From an uncultured Lachnospiraceae bacterium (lineage in GTDB: Bacteria; Bacillota; Clostridia; Lachnospirales; Lachnospiraceae): 64,000 bases of DNA. Where the stretch lies: contig CANQEL010000004.1 of NCBI GenBank assembly GCA_947594855.1, positions 110,845-174,844 on the forward strand, given 5' to 3'. Both the position numbers and the translations under genes were made by a program. Positions within the stretch are counted from its first letter, which is position 1; each line of letters opens with the position of its first letter. Shown piece after piece: positions 31,398 through 41,609 of the stretch. The notes beneath the pieces are model-generated. The model was given only the letters and a program-made list of their open reading frames with translations, made no database searches and was not told where the DNA came from.

Positions 31398-32327
31398 GTG
31401 ATTATTAATATTCAGGATGATATTTTAAAAATACAAGCTTTGGGATTGCTTGACCGCATACTGGTAGATAAAACCACAAAGCGGAATATAATGTGGGCTA
31501 CGGATGCATATAGTGTTTTGGGAACTAAATATGAGCGGAATGAGGAGATAACTTCAGACTTGATAACAGGCAGAAATTCAGGAGTTATTAAGACCCGCGC
31601 CCGTAAAGCAATGGAGCAGCAAACAGTGAGAACCAGACAACATGCGGAAGTGTTCACTCCTTTGTGGGTTTGCAGTAAAATGAATAACCATACGGATGAA
31701 ATATGGTTTGGTCGGAAAGATATTTTTTTTCGAGATGGGATACCAACGGAACGGGTTGTATTTCAAAAAGAAGATGGATGGAAACGGTATGTGGATTCCC
31801 GGAGACTGGAGATTACTTGCGGTGAAGCACCTTATCTTGTCAGCCGATACGACGTGGAAACGGGGGAGGCGGTTTCCATTAAAAATCGTATTGGAATATT
31901 AGATCGAAAACTTCGCGTAGTAAATGAAAATACAGAAACGGAAGAAAGTTGGATGGAATGGACAGAACGAGCTTTTCAAGCGACGTATGGGTATGAGTTT
32001 CAGGGAGATAATCTGTTAATAGCTCGTGTGAATCTTTTAATGACGTTTGAAGAATATATGCAGGAACGATGGCAGCGTAAACCTACAATTGAAGAATATC
32101 GAAAGGTAATTAATATTATTTCATGGAATATCTGGCAGATGGATGGTCTGACTGGAACGATACCTTATAGTACGATAGAGGAAAAGTATCATCAAATGGA
32201 TTTGTTGGAGCTGCTGGGAATTAATACAGAGAACAAAGAGGGAAACAAACAGCCACCTTGTCGTATTTTCGATTGGCGCGGAAAAGGTTGTAGTATAGAG
32301 TTTTTATCATTACAAAGGAAGGGATAA
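31398..32327 (+). CDS. N6-adenine DNA methyltransferase, N-terminal (SAM-binding) half
   Basis: RTRQHAEVFTPLWVCSKMNN and RLEITCGEAPYLVSRYD (motif I-like); stop codon 6 nt before NPPY ORF in same frame. Confidence 0.72.
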   Translation: MIINIQDDILKIQALGLLDRILVDKTTKRNIMWATDAYSVLGTKYERNEEITSDLITGRNSGVIKTRARKAMEQQTVRTRQHAEVFTPLWVCSKMNNHTDEIWFGRKDIFFRDGIPTERVVFQKEDGWKRYVDSRRLEITCGEAPYLVSRYDVETGEAVSIKNRIGILDRKLRVVNENTETEESWMEWTERAFQATYGYEFQGDNLLIARVNLLMTFEEYMQERWQRKPTIEEYRKVINIISWNIWQMDGLTGTIPYSTIEEKYHQMDLLELLGINTENKEGNKQPPCRIFDWRGKGCSIEFLSLQRKG

Positions 32328-32333
32328 CGTGCT

Positions 32334-33362
32334 ATGAAATTTGATTTTATTATTGGTAATCCACCATATCAGGAAGAAACTCTTGGTGACAATAAAGGGT
32401 ATGCACCACCTATTTATCATAAGTTTTTAGAAAATGCTTACGAAATTGCAGATGTTGTAGAGATGATTCATCCGGCAAGATTTTTGTTTAATGCAGGAAG
32501 TACACCTAAAGAGTGGAATAGGAAAATGCTTGAGGATGAGCACTTAAAGGTTCTTTATTATGAACAGGATAGTAGTAAAGTTTTTACCAATACAGATATC
32601 AAGGGCGGAGTGGCAATTACTTATCATGACAAAAATAAGAGCTTTGGAGCAATAAATGTATTTTCTATTTATCAACAGTTAACTTCAATTATGGATAAAG
32701 TAGCACCGGCAAATGAAAAAGAGAGTATTATGAGTATTATATATTTGCAAAATTGCTTTAACCTTAAAGTTTTATATGAAAAACATCCAGAATTAAGAAA
32801 TGTTATTGGAAGTGGTGGAAAGGATAAGAGATTTAGAAATAATATTTTTGAAAAAGTGCCATTATTTACAGAGCAAAAGCAAAATGAAGATGATGTATCT
32901 GTAATTGGAGTTATTAATAATAAGAGAATATGGAAATATTGTCCATTGGAATATATAAATACGCAGCATGAAAATTTATTCAAGTATAAAGTACTTGTTG
33001 TTCGTGTAAATGGTAATGGGACATTGGGTGAGACATTGAGCACTCCTATAGTTGCAAAATCTAATGAAGGATATACACAAACATTTATTGGAATAGGAGC
33101 TTTTGATAGTCTAAATGAAGCAGAGAATGCATTGAAGTATATAAAATCGAAGTTCTTACGAACAATGCTAGGTATACTTAAAATTACGCAAGATAATAAT
33201 CGTGATACTTGGAGAATGGTACCGATTCAAAATTTTACAGATGTGTCGGACATTGACTGGACAAAATCCGTTAAAGATATTGACAGACAGCTTTATGCAA
33301 AATACGGATTAGACGAAAATGAAATTAACTTCATTGAATCCCATGTAAAGGAGATGGAATGA
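32334..33362 (+). CDS. N6-adenine DNA methyltransferase, Eco57I-like catalytic half
   Basis: MKFDFIIGNPPYQEE (motif IV NPPY). Confidence 0.88.
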   Translation: MKFDFIIGNPPYQEETLGDNKGYAPPIYHKFLENAYEIADVVEMIHPARFLFNAGSTPKEWNRKMLEDEHLKVLYYEQDSSKVFTNTDIKGGVAITYHDKNKSFGAINVFSIYQQLTSIMDKVAPANEKESIMSIIYLQNCFNLKVLYEKHPELRNVIGSGGKDKRFRNNIFEKVPLFTEQKQNEDDVSVIGVINNKRIWKYCPLEYINTQHENLFKYKVLVVRVNGNGTLGETLSTPIVAKSNEGYTQTFIGIGAFDSLNEAENALKYIKSKFLRTMLGILKITQDNNRDTWRMVPIQNFTDVSDIDWTKSVKDIDRQLYAKYGLDENEINFIESHVKEME

Positions 33363-33363
33363 T

Positions 33364-34263
33364 ATGAGTGAAACGACAAAGATTAGGTCTTTTACCCATG
33401 TGGTTCCGATGATTTATGCTTATAATACTCCAGGCGTAACTTATCATGATGGATGGACAAAGATTGGGTATACAGAAAAACAGACAGTAACGAAACGAAT
33501 CAATCAACAGTTGCATACTGCCGGAGTGAAATGGGAATTGGCATGGCAGGATAATGCGATGTATAAAGATGGTTCCGGGGAGTATTTTACGGATAGGGAA
33601 TTTCATACTTATCTGGAGTCTGATGCTGGGATAGAGCGTGAACCTGGAACTGAATGGTTTAAGATTAGCGGCTTGGATTCTCAAAATTATTTTAACCGCT
33701 TTTGCAGACGGCAAAGTGCAGAAAAGACTGAGAAAAAATGTACCTATGTTTTGCGAAAAGAGCAGCAGGAAGCTGTAAATATAACAAAGAAATATTTTGA
33801 AAATGGTGGAACAGAATTTTTATGGAATGCGAAGCCGAGATTTGGAAAAACTTTGGCAGCTTATGATTTACTATGTGATATGGGATTCTCAAAAGTGCTT
33901 ATAGTTACAAACAGACCCAGCATTGCGAATTCATGGGCGGATGATTTCCATAAGTTTATCGGATGGAAACATCAATTATGTTTTGTTTCGGATACAGATG
34001 CTCTGAGAGATAAATCGGGTGTCATGACTAGAAATGAATATACTAAAGCTATGCTGCCTCTTGACGATTACGAAGTAAAAGGAATGGTTGCATTTGAATC
34101 GCTGCAGGGTTTAAAAGGTTCCGTTTATTTTGGCGGCGACTATGATAAATTAAAGTGGATTAGCGATTTGGAGTTTGATTTGCTGATTGTGGATGATGAG
34201 GGTGTTATAATAGGGACAAATCAGAAGAAACCTAGTAAAATCAAGGGGTTGCAGATGATTTAG
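33364..34263 (+). pseudogene. GIY-YIG/T5orf172-like nuclease fused to DEAD/DEAH helicase (restriction subunit), truncated at Walker B
   Basis: YDGWTKIGYTEK... nuclease-like N-term; NAKPRFGKTLAAYDL Walker A; frame departs at LLIVD|DEGV and stops after 22 unrelated residues. Confidence 0.75.
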
Positions 34264-34419
34264 TCCTATTATTTTTTGCAACGAAACGGAGCAGATGGTA
34301 TAGGGCAGGCCTGTTATATATCAAAATACCTCATATTGCATACGAAGTCAAAAATTATTTTGCTGTTGGTTTCGTATTGCCGAAAAGGAGTGATAACTGA
34401 ATATTGTAACTTTTTAGGT

Positions 34420-34475
34420 AGGACTAAATTGGCTGATTGGAACATGGTGTTTCGCTGTCGGTTTAGTCCTTTTGT
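34420..34475 (+). terminator. Terminator/attenuator-like hairpin in ICE leader
   Basis: AGGACTAAA...TTTAGTCCT followed by TTTTGTATTTTT. Confidence 0.5.
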
Positions 34476-34503
34476 ATTTTTATGGTAAAAGGAGAAACAA
34501 GGT

Positions 34504-34836
34504 ATGTGCTTTGAGGATTTAGAGCATTTTGATAAGTTTGATGATACAGAGGTTTATTGGGTGGATGTTTCCGGGGTTCCGGAACGGCTTGTGGAAGAGG
34601 CAAAAAGGATAGACGGCGCTGATTATTCTGGTGAGTGTTTTGGTGTGTGCATACAGCGTGACAAAAAAAACGGTAAATTTGGCGTAATAGAGGACAGCCC
34701 GGGGCACAGCCTCTATTATGTTGACAATCTTGGGTATAAACACTGGCTTGACTACAGGCTGACGGGGCAGGAAATGGAAAAGATAGTCGGTAAAATCCGT
34801 ATGTTTATTGAGGGAGAATGCGGGGCAGAGCAATAG
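34504..34836 (+). CDS. Hypothetical ICE protein
   Basis: RBS aaggag upstream; 110 aa open frame. Confidence 0.65.
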   Translation: MCFEDLEHFDKFDDTEVYWVDVSGVPERLVEEAKRIDGADYSGECFGVCIQRDKKNGKFGVIEDSPGHSLYYVDNLGYKHWLDYRLTGQEMEKIVGKIRMFIEGECGAEQ

Positions 34837-34874
34837 GTATGAGGCTTAAATACAAAGATAAAGGAGCTGGTTAC

Positions 34875-35825
34875 ATGAAAAGGAGGACATTCAGGATGGA
34901 TAATAAAATAGAAGTGATTGGGATTGACCACGGCTGGTCGGGCATGAAAACGGTGCATGAGGTATTTACATCAGGCTGCAAGGAAATCAGCACGGAGCCG
35001 GCATTTACAGAGAACCTGCTGGAGTTTGGCGGGAAATATTATAAGATTGGCAGCAGGCGTCTTGAAGTAAAGGACACAAAGGTAACGGATGAAAATTACT
35101 ATATGCTGACACTGGCGGCGGTGGCAAAGGAGTTAAAGATCAGGGGAAGAAAGACAGCTCATGTGCTGTTGGCGGTGGGGTTGCCGCTGACAAGGTTCGG
35201 GGACGAGAAGAAAGAGTTTGTTTCTTACCTGTCAAGGGAAAAGGAAGTCTCCTTTACCTTTGAGAAAGAGAAGTACCATATTTTTATTGAAAATGTGTGT
35301 GTCTATCCCCAGTGCTATGCGGCAGTGATTGACCGGATTGACAAGTTCCCGGAGAAGCAGCTTGTGGTGGACATTGGTTCATGGACGGTGGACATTATGC
35401 CGATTATCGGCCATCTGCCGGATGAATCAGCATGTGTGACACAGCCGCATGGGATTATTACCTGCATCCAGCAGATTAACAAGGAGTGTGTGAGGCAGTT
35501 AAACGCAGAGGTGGACGAGTATGATATTCAGAAAGTCATGGTAAGCGGCGGGGGAGACCTGCCGGAGAAGTACCGGGAGATTATCATTAAGGAAATCCGT
35601 GGTTACTGCCAGCAGATATACCATAACATCCGGGAGCTTGGCTACAACATGGACCTGACGCAGATTATCTTTGTGGGCGGCGGCGCCGGGGTGATGAAAC
35701 GCTTTGGCGGACTGGACCAGAAGAACATCAGCTATATTGAGGATGTGAAGGCAAACGCAAAGGGATATGAAATGCTTGGGAACGCATATCTGGCGCAGTC
35801 GCAGAGGAAACGTAAGATTGGATAG
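34875..35825 (+). CDS. ParM/StbA-like actin-family protein
   Basis: VIGIDHGWSGMKT; LVVDIGSWTVDIM; IIFVGGGAGVMKRFG actin-fold motifs; ATG 34875 after aaggag. Confidence 0.85.
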   Translation: MKRRTFRMDNKIEVIGIDHGWSGMKTVHEVFTSGCKEISTEPAFTENLLEFGGKYYKIGSRRLEVKDTKVTDENYYMLTLAAVAKELKIRGRKTAHVLLAVGLPLTRFGDEKKEFVSYLSREKEVSFTFEKEKYHIFIENVCVYPQCYAAVIDRIDKFPEKQLVVDIGSWTVDIMPIIGHLPDESACVTQPHGIITCIQQINKECVRQLNAEVDEYDIQKVMVSGGGDLPEKYREIIIKEIRGYCQQIYHNIRELGYNMDLTQIIFVGGGAGVMKRFGGLDQKNISYIEDVKANAKGYEMLGNAYLAQSQRKRKIG

Positions 35826-35836
35826 GGGGGATTGCA

Positions 35837-36280
35837 ATGGCTTATGGAGAGCTGTTCCGGCATTTTACCATACGCTTTTCCTTGAAAAAGGGGCAGCATG
35901 TCAGGCTGCTTCAGAAGTTTGAGGATAATAAGCTGATTGGGGCTAAGACGAAAAACCAGGTGGTCATGGATGCGCTGGAAATGTACTTTGACGCACTGGA
36001 GGTAGGGACCGGAAAAGAGAAAAAGGAAGAAATAACGCCTGCTTATTTTGAAAAAAGACTGTCTGATATGAAAACAGAAATCAAGGCGGAGCTCCTGCAG
36101 GAAATTCTCCGTACTGTTTTGGGGAATGTCATAACCGGCCAGGCGGCTGTGATGCCCCCTCACACCAGAGAACCAGAGAGTGTGGATATGGGGGAAGAAA
36201 ATATGGCAGGGGATGGCATGGCGGATATCAGTGGGATGCCGGATGTTATGGATAAAATCATGGGATGGAGTGAAAATTAG
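35837..36280 (+). CDS. ParR-like/RHH DNA-binding partition adaptor
   Basis: Directly downstream of ParM; FTIRFSLKKGQHVRLLQKFEDNKLIGAKTKNQVVMDALEMYFDAL. Confidence 0.65.
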   Translation: MAYGELFRHFTIRFSLKKGQHVRLLQKFEDNKLIGAKTKNQVVMDALEMYFDALEVGTGKEKKEEITPAYFEKRLSDMKTEIKAELLQEILRTVLGNVITGQAAVMPPHTREPESVDMGEENMAGDGMADISGMPDVMDKIMGWSEN

Positions 36281-36298
36281 GAAAGGCTGGTGACTGGT

Positions 36299-36475
36299 AT
36301 GGTAAAGCAGGGAATCAAAGGAATTGTCCGTTTTATGGGCTGGATGTTGAAAGGTGCGGCATGGATATTGGTACACATTTTGAAACTGGCGCTGGCAGCA
36401 TTGGAGATTGCCCTGCTTTTAGTCGGAAATGTGTTAAAGATGATGCTTTTGGTATTTCATGCAGGACAGTGTTAG
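36299..36475 (+). CDS. Small hydrophobic membrane protein
   Basis: Single hydrophobic stretch ILVHILKLALAALEIALLLVGNVLKMMLLVF. Confidence 0.55.
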   Translation: MVKQGIKGIVRFMGWMLKGAAWILVHILKLALAALEIALLLVGNVLKMMLLVFHAGQC

Positions 36476-36581
36476 GAGGGAAGTGATGGGATTGAGCTGG
36501 TATTCTGTCTTTATCCGTGGCAGGATGGCAATGGAATAAGGGAAAGCCAGGTTTGCGGAACCGGCTTTATGGGTTGAAAAG

Positions 36582-36609
36582 GCACGCTGAAAGAGGCGTG
36601 CTTTTTTTT
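36582..36609 (+). terminator. Rho-independent terminator
   Basis: GCACGC...GCGTGC followed by 8 T. Confidence 0.75.
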
Positions 36610-36743
36610 CTGCGCAAATGCCGGGCAGGCCCGGTATCTGTGCCGGCAGGGAATTATCCGCAGGAAACAACGTATCGAATGGGGCTTACTGCGAAAAATG
36701 CTGTTGCGGCATTTTCTCGCAGGGCTTCGGAATGGAGGAATAT

Positions 36744-39700
36744 ATGACAAAAAAGAAATTGAAAAGGGTAATGGCTCTTGCAATGGCTTTTGTCCTGACG
36801 GTGGGGGCTGTCATTCCCACCGCCGCCTATGCCAATGCAACAGGGCCGGATGCAAGTGTAACGGCAGGCGGCAGCAGCGTCAGTGACGGTGACAGCGGGG
36901 GCAGCCAGACGGAAGCGGTTCAGGAGCCGGTGCTTTATAACGAAACGGACAGGCCAGATTTGGAGCCGGCGGAGATTGCGGCGGCAGAGGACATTATCGT
37001 GGCTGCCGGCTACGGGTTTGACGTGGAGAAGTCCTTTGATGGGATTTCCTATGATGAAAAGGCTGTCAGTGTCAGCTACTATGCAGACAAAAGCTCTTTT
37101 GATGGGGATAAGCCGGGAGATTACGAAACTTTCTATAAGGTGGAGCCGATAAGCGGAAAAAGCCCTTATCTTATCTGCCGTATGATTTCCGTGCGTGAGC
37201 CGGAGGCTGCGGTAGAGGAAAGCATGGAATCCGGGGACGGACAGCAGGAAAAAGAAGATGGGGACAGCGGGGAAGAAGAGCCTGCCCCCGGAGAGGGGAG
37301 TGTTTCCCCATCGGATGGCAGGCCGGCGCTCCTGTCAGAGGGAGAGATGGAAACCTTCGGTGCGGGGGACACCATGATGGTCCGCATGGCGTCTGCACCG
37401 GTGTTAAAGGCGGCAGAGAAATCCTCTGGCAAGGACAGCATGAAGGTGTCATGCAGCGGGTATGCCTCATACTGCGGGCACAGGATGGGAATTAAGTACA
37501 TCTCGGAGTCCGGGGATTACCACAACCATCTGGTGTACTGCCTGAACCTGCACAAGAATACCACGAATGGGAAGGTGGATGCGTCTGCCTCTAAGAGCAG
37601 CATTAAGCCGGAAATCACGTTCTGCATGGTAAACGGCGCCAGGACGCTGAATGGGAAATGCCACAACAGCAAGTATTCCGCGGGTTCTGCCTCAGCCGAT
37701 TACTTCCTTACCGGTGCGGCGGTCCATGTACTGAACGGGGAAGTAAAGTTAAGCTACTACAATGATGGCAGCAGCGTCTATAAGAAAATAGCTGCCCTTG
37801 TATCAGATGCAAAAAATTATGATGAGGATGAGTATGATGCGGCAACCGGGACTACAAAGTCCATCACCTATACGATTTCGCCAAAGAGGACCGAGTGGCA
37901 GGATATGGGGGACGGGCTGTACCGTTCCAAGGAGAAGTTTGTCCGCACAAAAACCGGGAGCATTACCAATGTCTCCTATAAAATCACGGGGCAGCCGGGC
38001 GGATTGACGGTAGGCGAGTTAAAAACGGATGCCAGTGAGATTGAGGACGGTTCTGATTTGAAAAAGTATGACATCTGTGTGGCACAGACAGACGCAGACA
38101 AGCCTTCCTCTAACTTTTACCTGTATTGTAACGGGGAGGCAATGAAAAAAATACTTGCGGTGGAGAGCACCGTCAAGCTGACGGCAACCGCCAAATCAAA
38201 GGAAAAGGGCGGAAGGAAATGGACGCCGACAGTAGTGTCACAGCAGAAGATTACGTTTCTGGAGGAGTTTGAGCCGGGGACTGTGACCGCCAGCGTTAAA
38301 GTCACTTCCAAATTTAAGGAGGGAAAATTTGAACTGAGAAAGACAGATGCATACAGCGGTGTACCAGTAGCGGGTGCAACGTATTACCTGTATGAAGATG
38401 AAGAGTGTACCGACCTGTTGTGCAAACTTGGAAAAACAGACTTGGATGGGCGTGTGCTGTCAGGTAAAGAAATGCTGACACAAAGCATTTATTATCTGAA
38501 AGAGATAAAAGCAGCACAGGGATATTTAAGGGATGAAACCATATATCCCGTAGGTTTGGAATACTTTACCCTCTATGACAGCGATGGGAAAGTCACGCAG
38601 CAGGGGAAAACCATGCCGGTTGTGGAATACCCGGATAAGGTAGGCGTCATGGTGGCAAAGACGGACGCAGAATCAAAGAACATCGTAAAGGGTGCCGGGT
38701 TTGCGGTTTTTACCGATGCCGGATGCACGCAGCGTGTTTCTGTGGAGGGCGATGGCAAGGAGGAAGTGCCGGTATTCTATTATGATGAGGATTTAGGGAC
38801 GGCGGCTTCTGAAAAATTCGTAAAAATGCAGGATAAATATTATGTGAAAGAGGTTGTCATACCGGATGGGTACCGGGATGACGGCAAGGTGTGGGAAGTA
38901 ACACCCGATTATGGGGAGATTTCGGATTTCAGTGCAGAGAATACGCCAATCCGCTGTGACGTGTCAGCGAAAAAAGAGGATAAGGAAACCGGGGCAGAGC
39001 CGCAGGGGGATGCAAAACTGTCCGGCGCCACTTACGGGCTGTATGCGGCGGAAACCATTGCCTACCCGGATGGCAGGGGAACCGTGGCCTATGTGGGGGA
39101 TGACAACATTGCCAGCACGCAGGGGACGGATTTTGTGTCAACGGGTGTCCCGGCGGAGAAGGATGCCCTGCTTGCCACGGTAAAGACAGGGGAGCAGGGG
39201 GAGTTTCATTTCGGCAACCTGTACTTCGGCAGTTATTATATCAGGGAGATTGAGGCAAGTGAGGGGTACCTGCTGGATGAAACCATTTACCCGGTGGAAT
39301 TTAGGAAAGCGGAAAATGTCCATCAGGATATTTCCTTAAAAAGCACGGTAACGGAAATGGTAAAAAAACAGGCCTTTGGGATTATCAAGGTATCTACTGA
39401 CGGCGCGTCAGCGGAGCCGGATTATGTAGAGGGTGCGGAATTTACCGTAAAGTTACAGTCGGATATTGATAAAAACGGATGGGATGCTGCGAAAACCTGT
39501 GACGTGCTTGTGACCGATGAAAAGGGGTATGCACTTTCCAAAGAGCTGCCTTATGGGACGTACCTGGTAAGGGAAACAAAGACACCAAAGGATTTGTATA
39601 AGACAAAAGATTTTACCGTACAGGTTACGGAAGATTCCAGAGAGCCGCAGCAGTGGAGGGTGTTCAATGACGGGCCTTTTAAGGCATATATCCGTATCGT

Positions 39701-41522
39701 GAAAAAGGATGCGGAAAACGGGAACACAATCCTGCTTCCCGGCGTGACGTTTAAGATAAAAAATACAGAAACGGATGAGTATGTGGAACAGAAAATCGGC
39801 GATAAGAAAATCAGCGAATTTACCACGGATGAGACCGGAACCATCACCACACCGTTACAGTTGAAGTACGGAAGCTATGCGGTGGAGGAGATTACCGCAC
39901 CGGAGGGATATTTGATTACGGATGAAAGTTTTCCGCTGGAAGTTACCACGGACGGGATGTTGAAGGTTTCGGAAGATATAGACGGCGATCCGGTCATTGA
40001 GGTAGCCATTGAGAACCAGCCCGTCAAGGGCAGCATTTCCATTAAAAAGTCAGGGGAAGTATTAACTTCCGTGGCATATGACACCATTGTGGACCGTATC
40101 CTCAGTGAGCTTTCCGATGAAAACCGGAGCGTGGATTTCACTTATGGGGAACAGCCGCTTGGCGGGGCAGTATTTAATATTATTGCAATAGAAGATATTT
40201 ACACCCCGGACCACCAGACGGATGGAGATGGGAACCGCATACTGGAAGTGATTGGCGGTGTGCCGGCAAGCAAGGGTGCCATTGTTGCAACGCTGGCCAC
40301 AGATGAAAAGGGGGAGGCTTCCCTTGACAATCTTCCGCTTGGGAAATATCAGGTGGTGGAGGTGCAGCCGCCGTCAGGCTTTGCCATCTGTGAGGAACCA
40401 AAGGAGGTTACCCTTGATTATGCCGATGAGCATACGGAAGTGGTTTTCGGGGAGGCAGAGTTTGTCAATGCGAGGGTAAAACCGGAACTTTCTCTGATTA
40501 AGACGGATGGTGTGACCACCTATCCGGTAGCCGGCGCCACTTATGGCATTTATACGAAAGAGAATATTTTGAGTGCAGCGGGGGAGGTGCTTGTAAAGGC
40601 AGATGACCTTGTGGATACGGCTGTGACGGATGAAAACGGGAAAGCAGTGTTTGAGGCAGACCTGCCGCTTGGCCTGTATTATGTGAAGGAAGTGGAGTCC
40701 CCGGCGGGGTATCTGTTAGATGAAACGGTGTATGACGTGGATTTCTCCTATACGCAGGAAATGGCTGCCACGCCAACCGTGGCAAAAGAACTGGAGATGA
40801 AAGACACGCCGATTATTGTGGAAGTGTCCAAAACGGACATTACCACGGGGAAAGAGCTGCCGGGGGCAACGCTGGAGATTATTGATTCCAATGGGGATGT
40901 GTATGCCTCATGGAAAACGGACGGGAAGCCTTACCGTCTGGAGGCAGTCCCGGCAGGGAAATATACCCTGCGGGAGACAGCGGCGCCATATGGCTACCTG
41001 ATTGCGAATGAAGTAGAGTTTACCGTGGAGGAGACAGGGGAGATTCAGAAAGTTGCCATGTCCGATGAAAGGGTAAAGGGAAAAATCGTAATCTACAAAA
41101 CATGCAGCAAGACGAAAAAGCCGTTAAAGGGCGTCACGTTTGAACTCCGTAACAAAGAGGGGAAGAAGCTGGACACGCTGGTAACGGACAAGACCGGCTA
41201 TGCGGAAACAGGGCTTCTGGACATCTGCACCTATCATGAGGATGGCAGCTTTGGGGAGGACATTCCGTATTATATCGTGGAAACAAAGGCTGCGGAGGGG
41301 TATATCCTCGACGATACCCCGCATGAGGTACTGCTGCAGTATGATGACAGTGCGACAGAGACGGTGGTTTATACACTGAAGCTGAAGAATAAACCAAACA
41401 AACCCAAATTGCCACAGACGGGCGGCAACTACCATCCGTGGATGTTTGCCGCCCTCGGTGGTGCGTGCATTGCCGGCGGTTTGCTGTATGGGAGGAAACG
41501 AAAGAGGAAAGTGCGTAAATAA
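36744..41522 (+). CDS. SpaA-type/Cna-B repeat LPXTG surface adhesin
   Basis: Signal peptide; repeated GATYxLY...GxYYxxEIxAxxGYLLDExxYPV Cna-B modules; LPQTGG + TM + KRKRK. Confidence 0.93.
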   Translation: MTKKKLKRVMALAMAFVLTVGAVIPTAAYANATGPDASVTAGGSSVSDGDSGGSQTEAVQEPVLYNETDRPDLEPAEIAAAEDIIVAAGYGFDVEKSFDGISYDEKAVSVSYYADKSSFDGDKPGDYETFYKVEPISGKSPYLICRMISVREPEAAVEESMESGDGQQEKEDGDSGEEEPAPGEGSVSPSDGRPALLSEGEMETFGAGDTMMVRMASAPVLKAAEKSSGKDSMKVSCSGYASYCGHRMGIKYISESGDYHNHLVYCLNLHKNTTNGKVDASASKSSIKPEITFCMVNGARTLNGKCHNSKYSAGSASADYFLTGAAVHVLNGEVKLSYYNDGSSVYKKIAALVSDAKNYDEDEYDAATGTTKSITYTISPKRTEWQDMGDGLYRSKEKFVRTKTGSITNVSYKITGQPGGLTVGELKTDASEIEDGSDLKKYDICVAQTDADKPSSNFYLYCNGEAMKKILAVESTVKLTATAKSKEKGGRKWTPTVVSQQKITFLEEFEPGTVTASVKVTSKFKEGKFELRKTDAYSGVPVAGATYYLYEDEECTDLLCKLGKTDLDGRVLSGKEMLTQSIYYLKEIKAAQGYLRDETIYPVGLEYFTLYDSDGKVTQQGKTMPVVEYPDKVGVMVAKTDAESKNIVKGAGFAVFTDAGCTQRVSVEGDGKEEVPVFYYDEDLGTAASEKFVKMQDKYYVKEVVIPDGYRDDGKVWEVTPDYGEISDFSAENTPIRCDVSAKKEDKETGAEPQGDAKLSGATYGLYAAETIAYPDGRGTVAYVGDDNIASTQGTDFVSTGVPAEKDALLATVKTGEQGEFHFGNLYFGSYYIREIEASEGYLLDETIYPVEFRKAENVHQDISLKSTVTEMVKKQAFGIIKVSTDGASAEPDYVEGAEFTVKLQSDIDKNGWDAAKTCDVLVTDEKGYALSKELPYGTYLVRETKTPKDLYKTKDFTVQVTEDSREPQQWRVFNDGPFKAYIRIVKKDAENGNTILLPGVTFKIKNTETDEYVEQKIGDKKISEFTTDETGTITTPLQLKYGSYAVEEITAPEGYLITDESFPLEVTTDGMLKVSEDIDGDPVIEVAIENQPVKGSISIKKSGEVLTSVAYDTIVDRILSELSDENRSVDFTYGEQPLGGAVFNIIAIEDIYTPDHQTDGDGNRILEVIGGVPASKGAIVATLATDEKGEASLDNLPLGKYQVVEVQPPSGFAICEEPKEVTLDYADEHTEVVFGEAEFVNARVKPELSLIKTDGVTTYPVAGATYGIYTKENILSAAGEVLVKADDLVDTAVTDENGKAVFEADLPLGLYYVKEVESPAGYLLDETVYDVDFSYTQEMAATPTVAKELEMKDTPIIVEVSKTDITTGKELPGATLEIIDSNGDVYASWKTDGKPYRLEAVPAGKYTLRETAAPYGYLIANEVEFTVEETGEIQKVAMSDERVKGKIVIYKTCSKTKKPLKGVTFELRNKEGKKLDTLVTDKTGYAETGLLDICTYHEDGSFGEDIPYYIVETKAAEGYILDDTPHEVLLQYDDSATETVVYTLKLKNKPNKPKLPQTGGNYHPWMFAALGGACIAGGLLYGRKRKRKVRK

Positions 41523-41560
41523 TTTCGTAAGTTACGCATTGGCTGTGAGTAAAATATCAG

Positions 41561-41595
41561 GGAGGGAGGCCGTTTATGGCTTCCCTCCTGTTTTT
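41561..41595 (+). terminator. Rho-independent terminator after adhesin gene
   Basis: ggagggaggcc-gtttat-ggcttccctcc + T-run. Confidence 0.8.
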
Positions 41596-41609
41596 AGGAG
41601 GATTTTATT

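Noticed and set aside
36618-36743. N-terminal extension of the adhesin ORF
   Set aside because: Real signal peptide begins at ATG 36744 after ggagg; upstream part is intergenic
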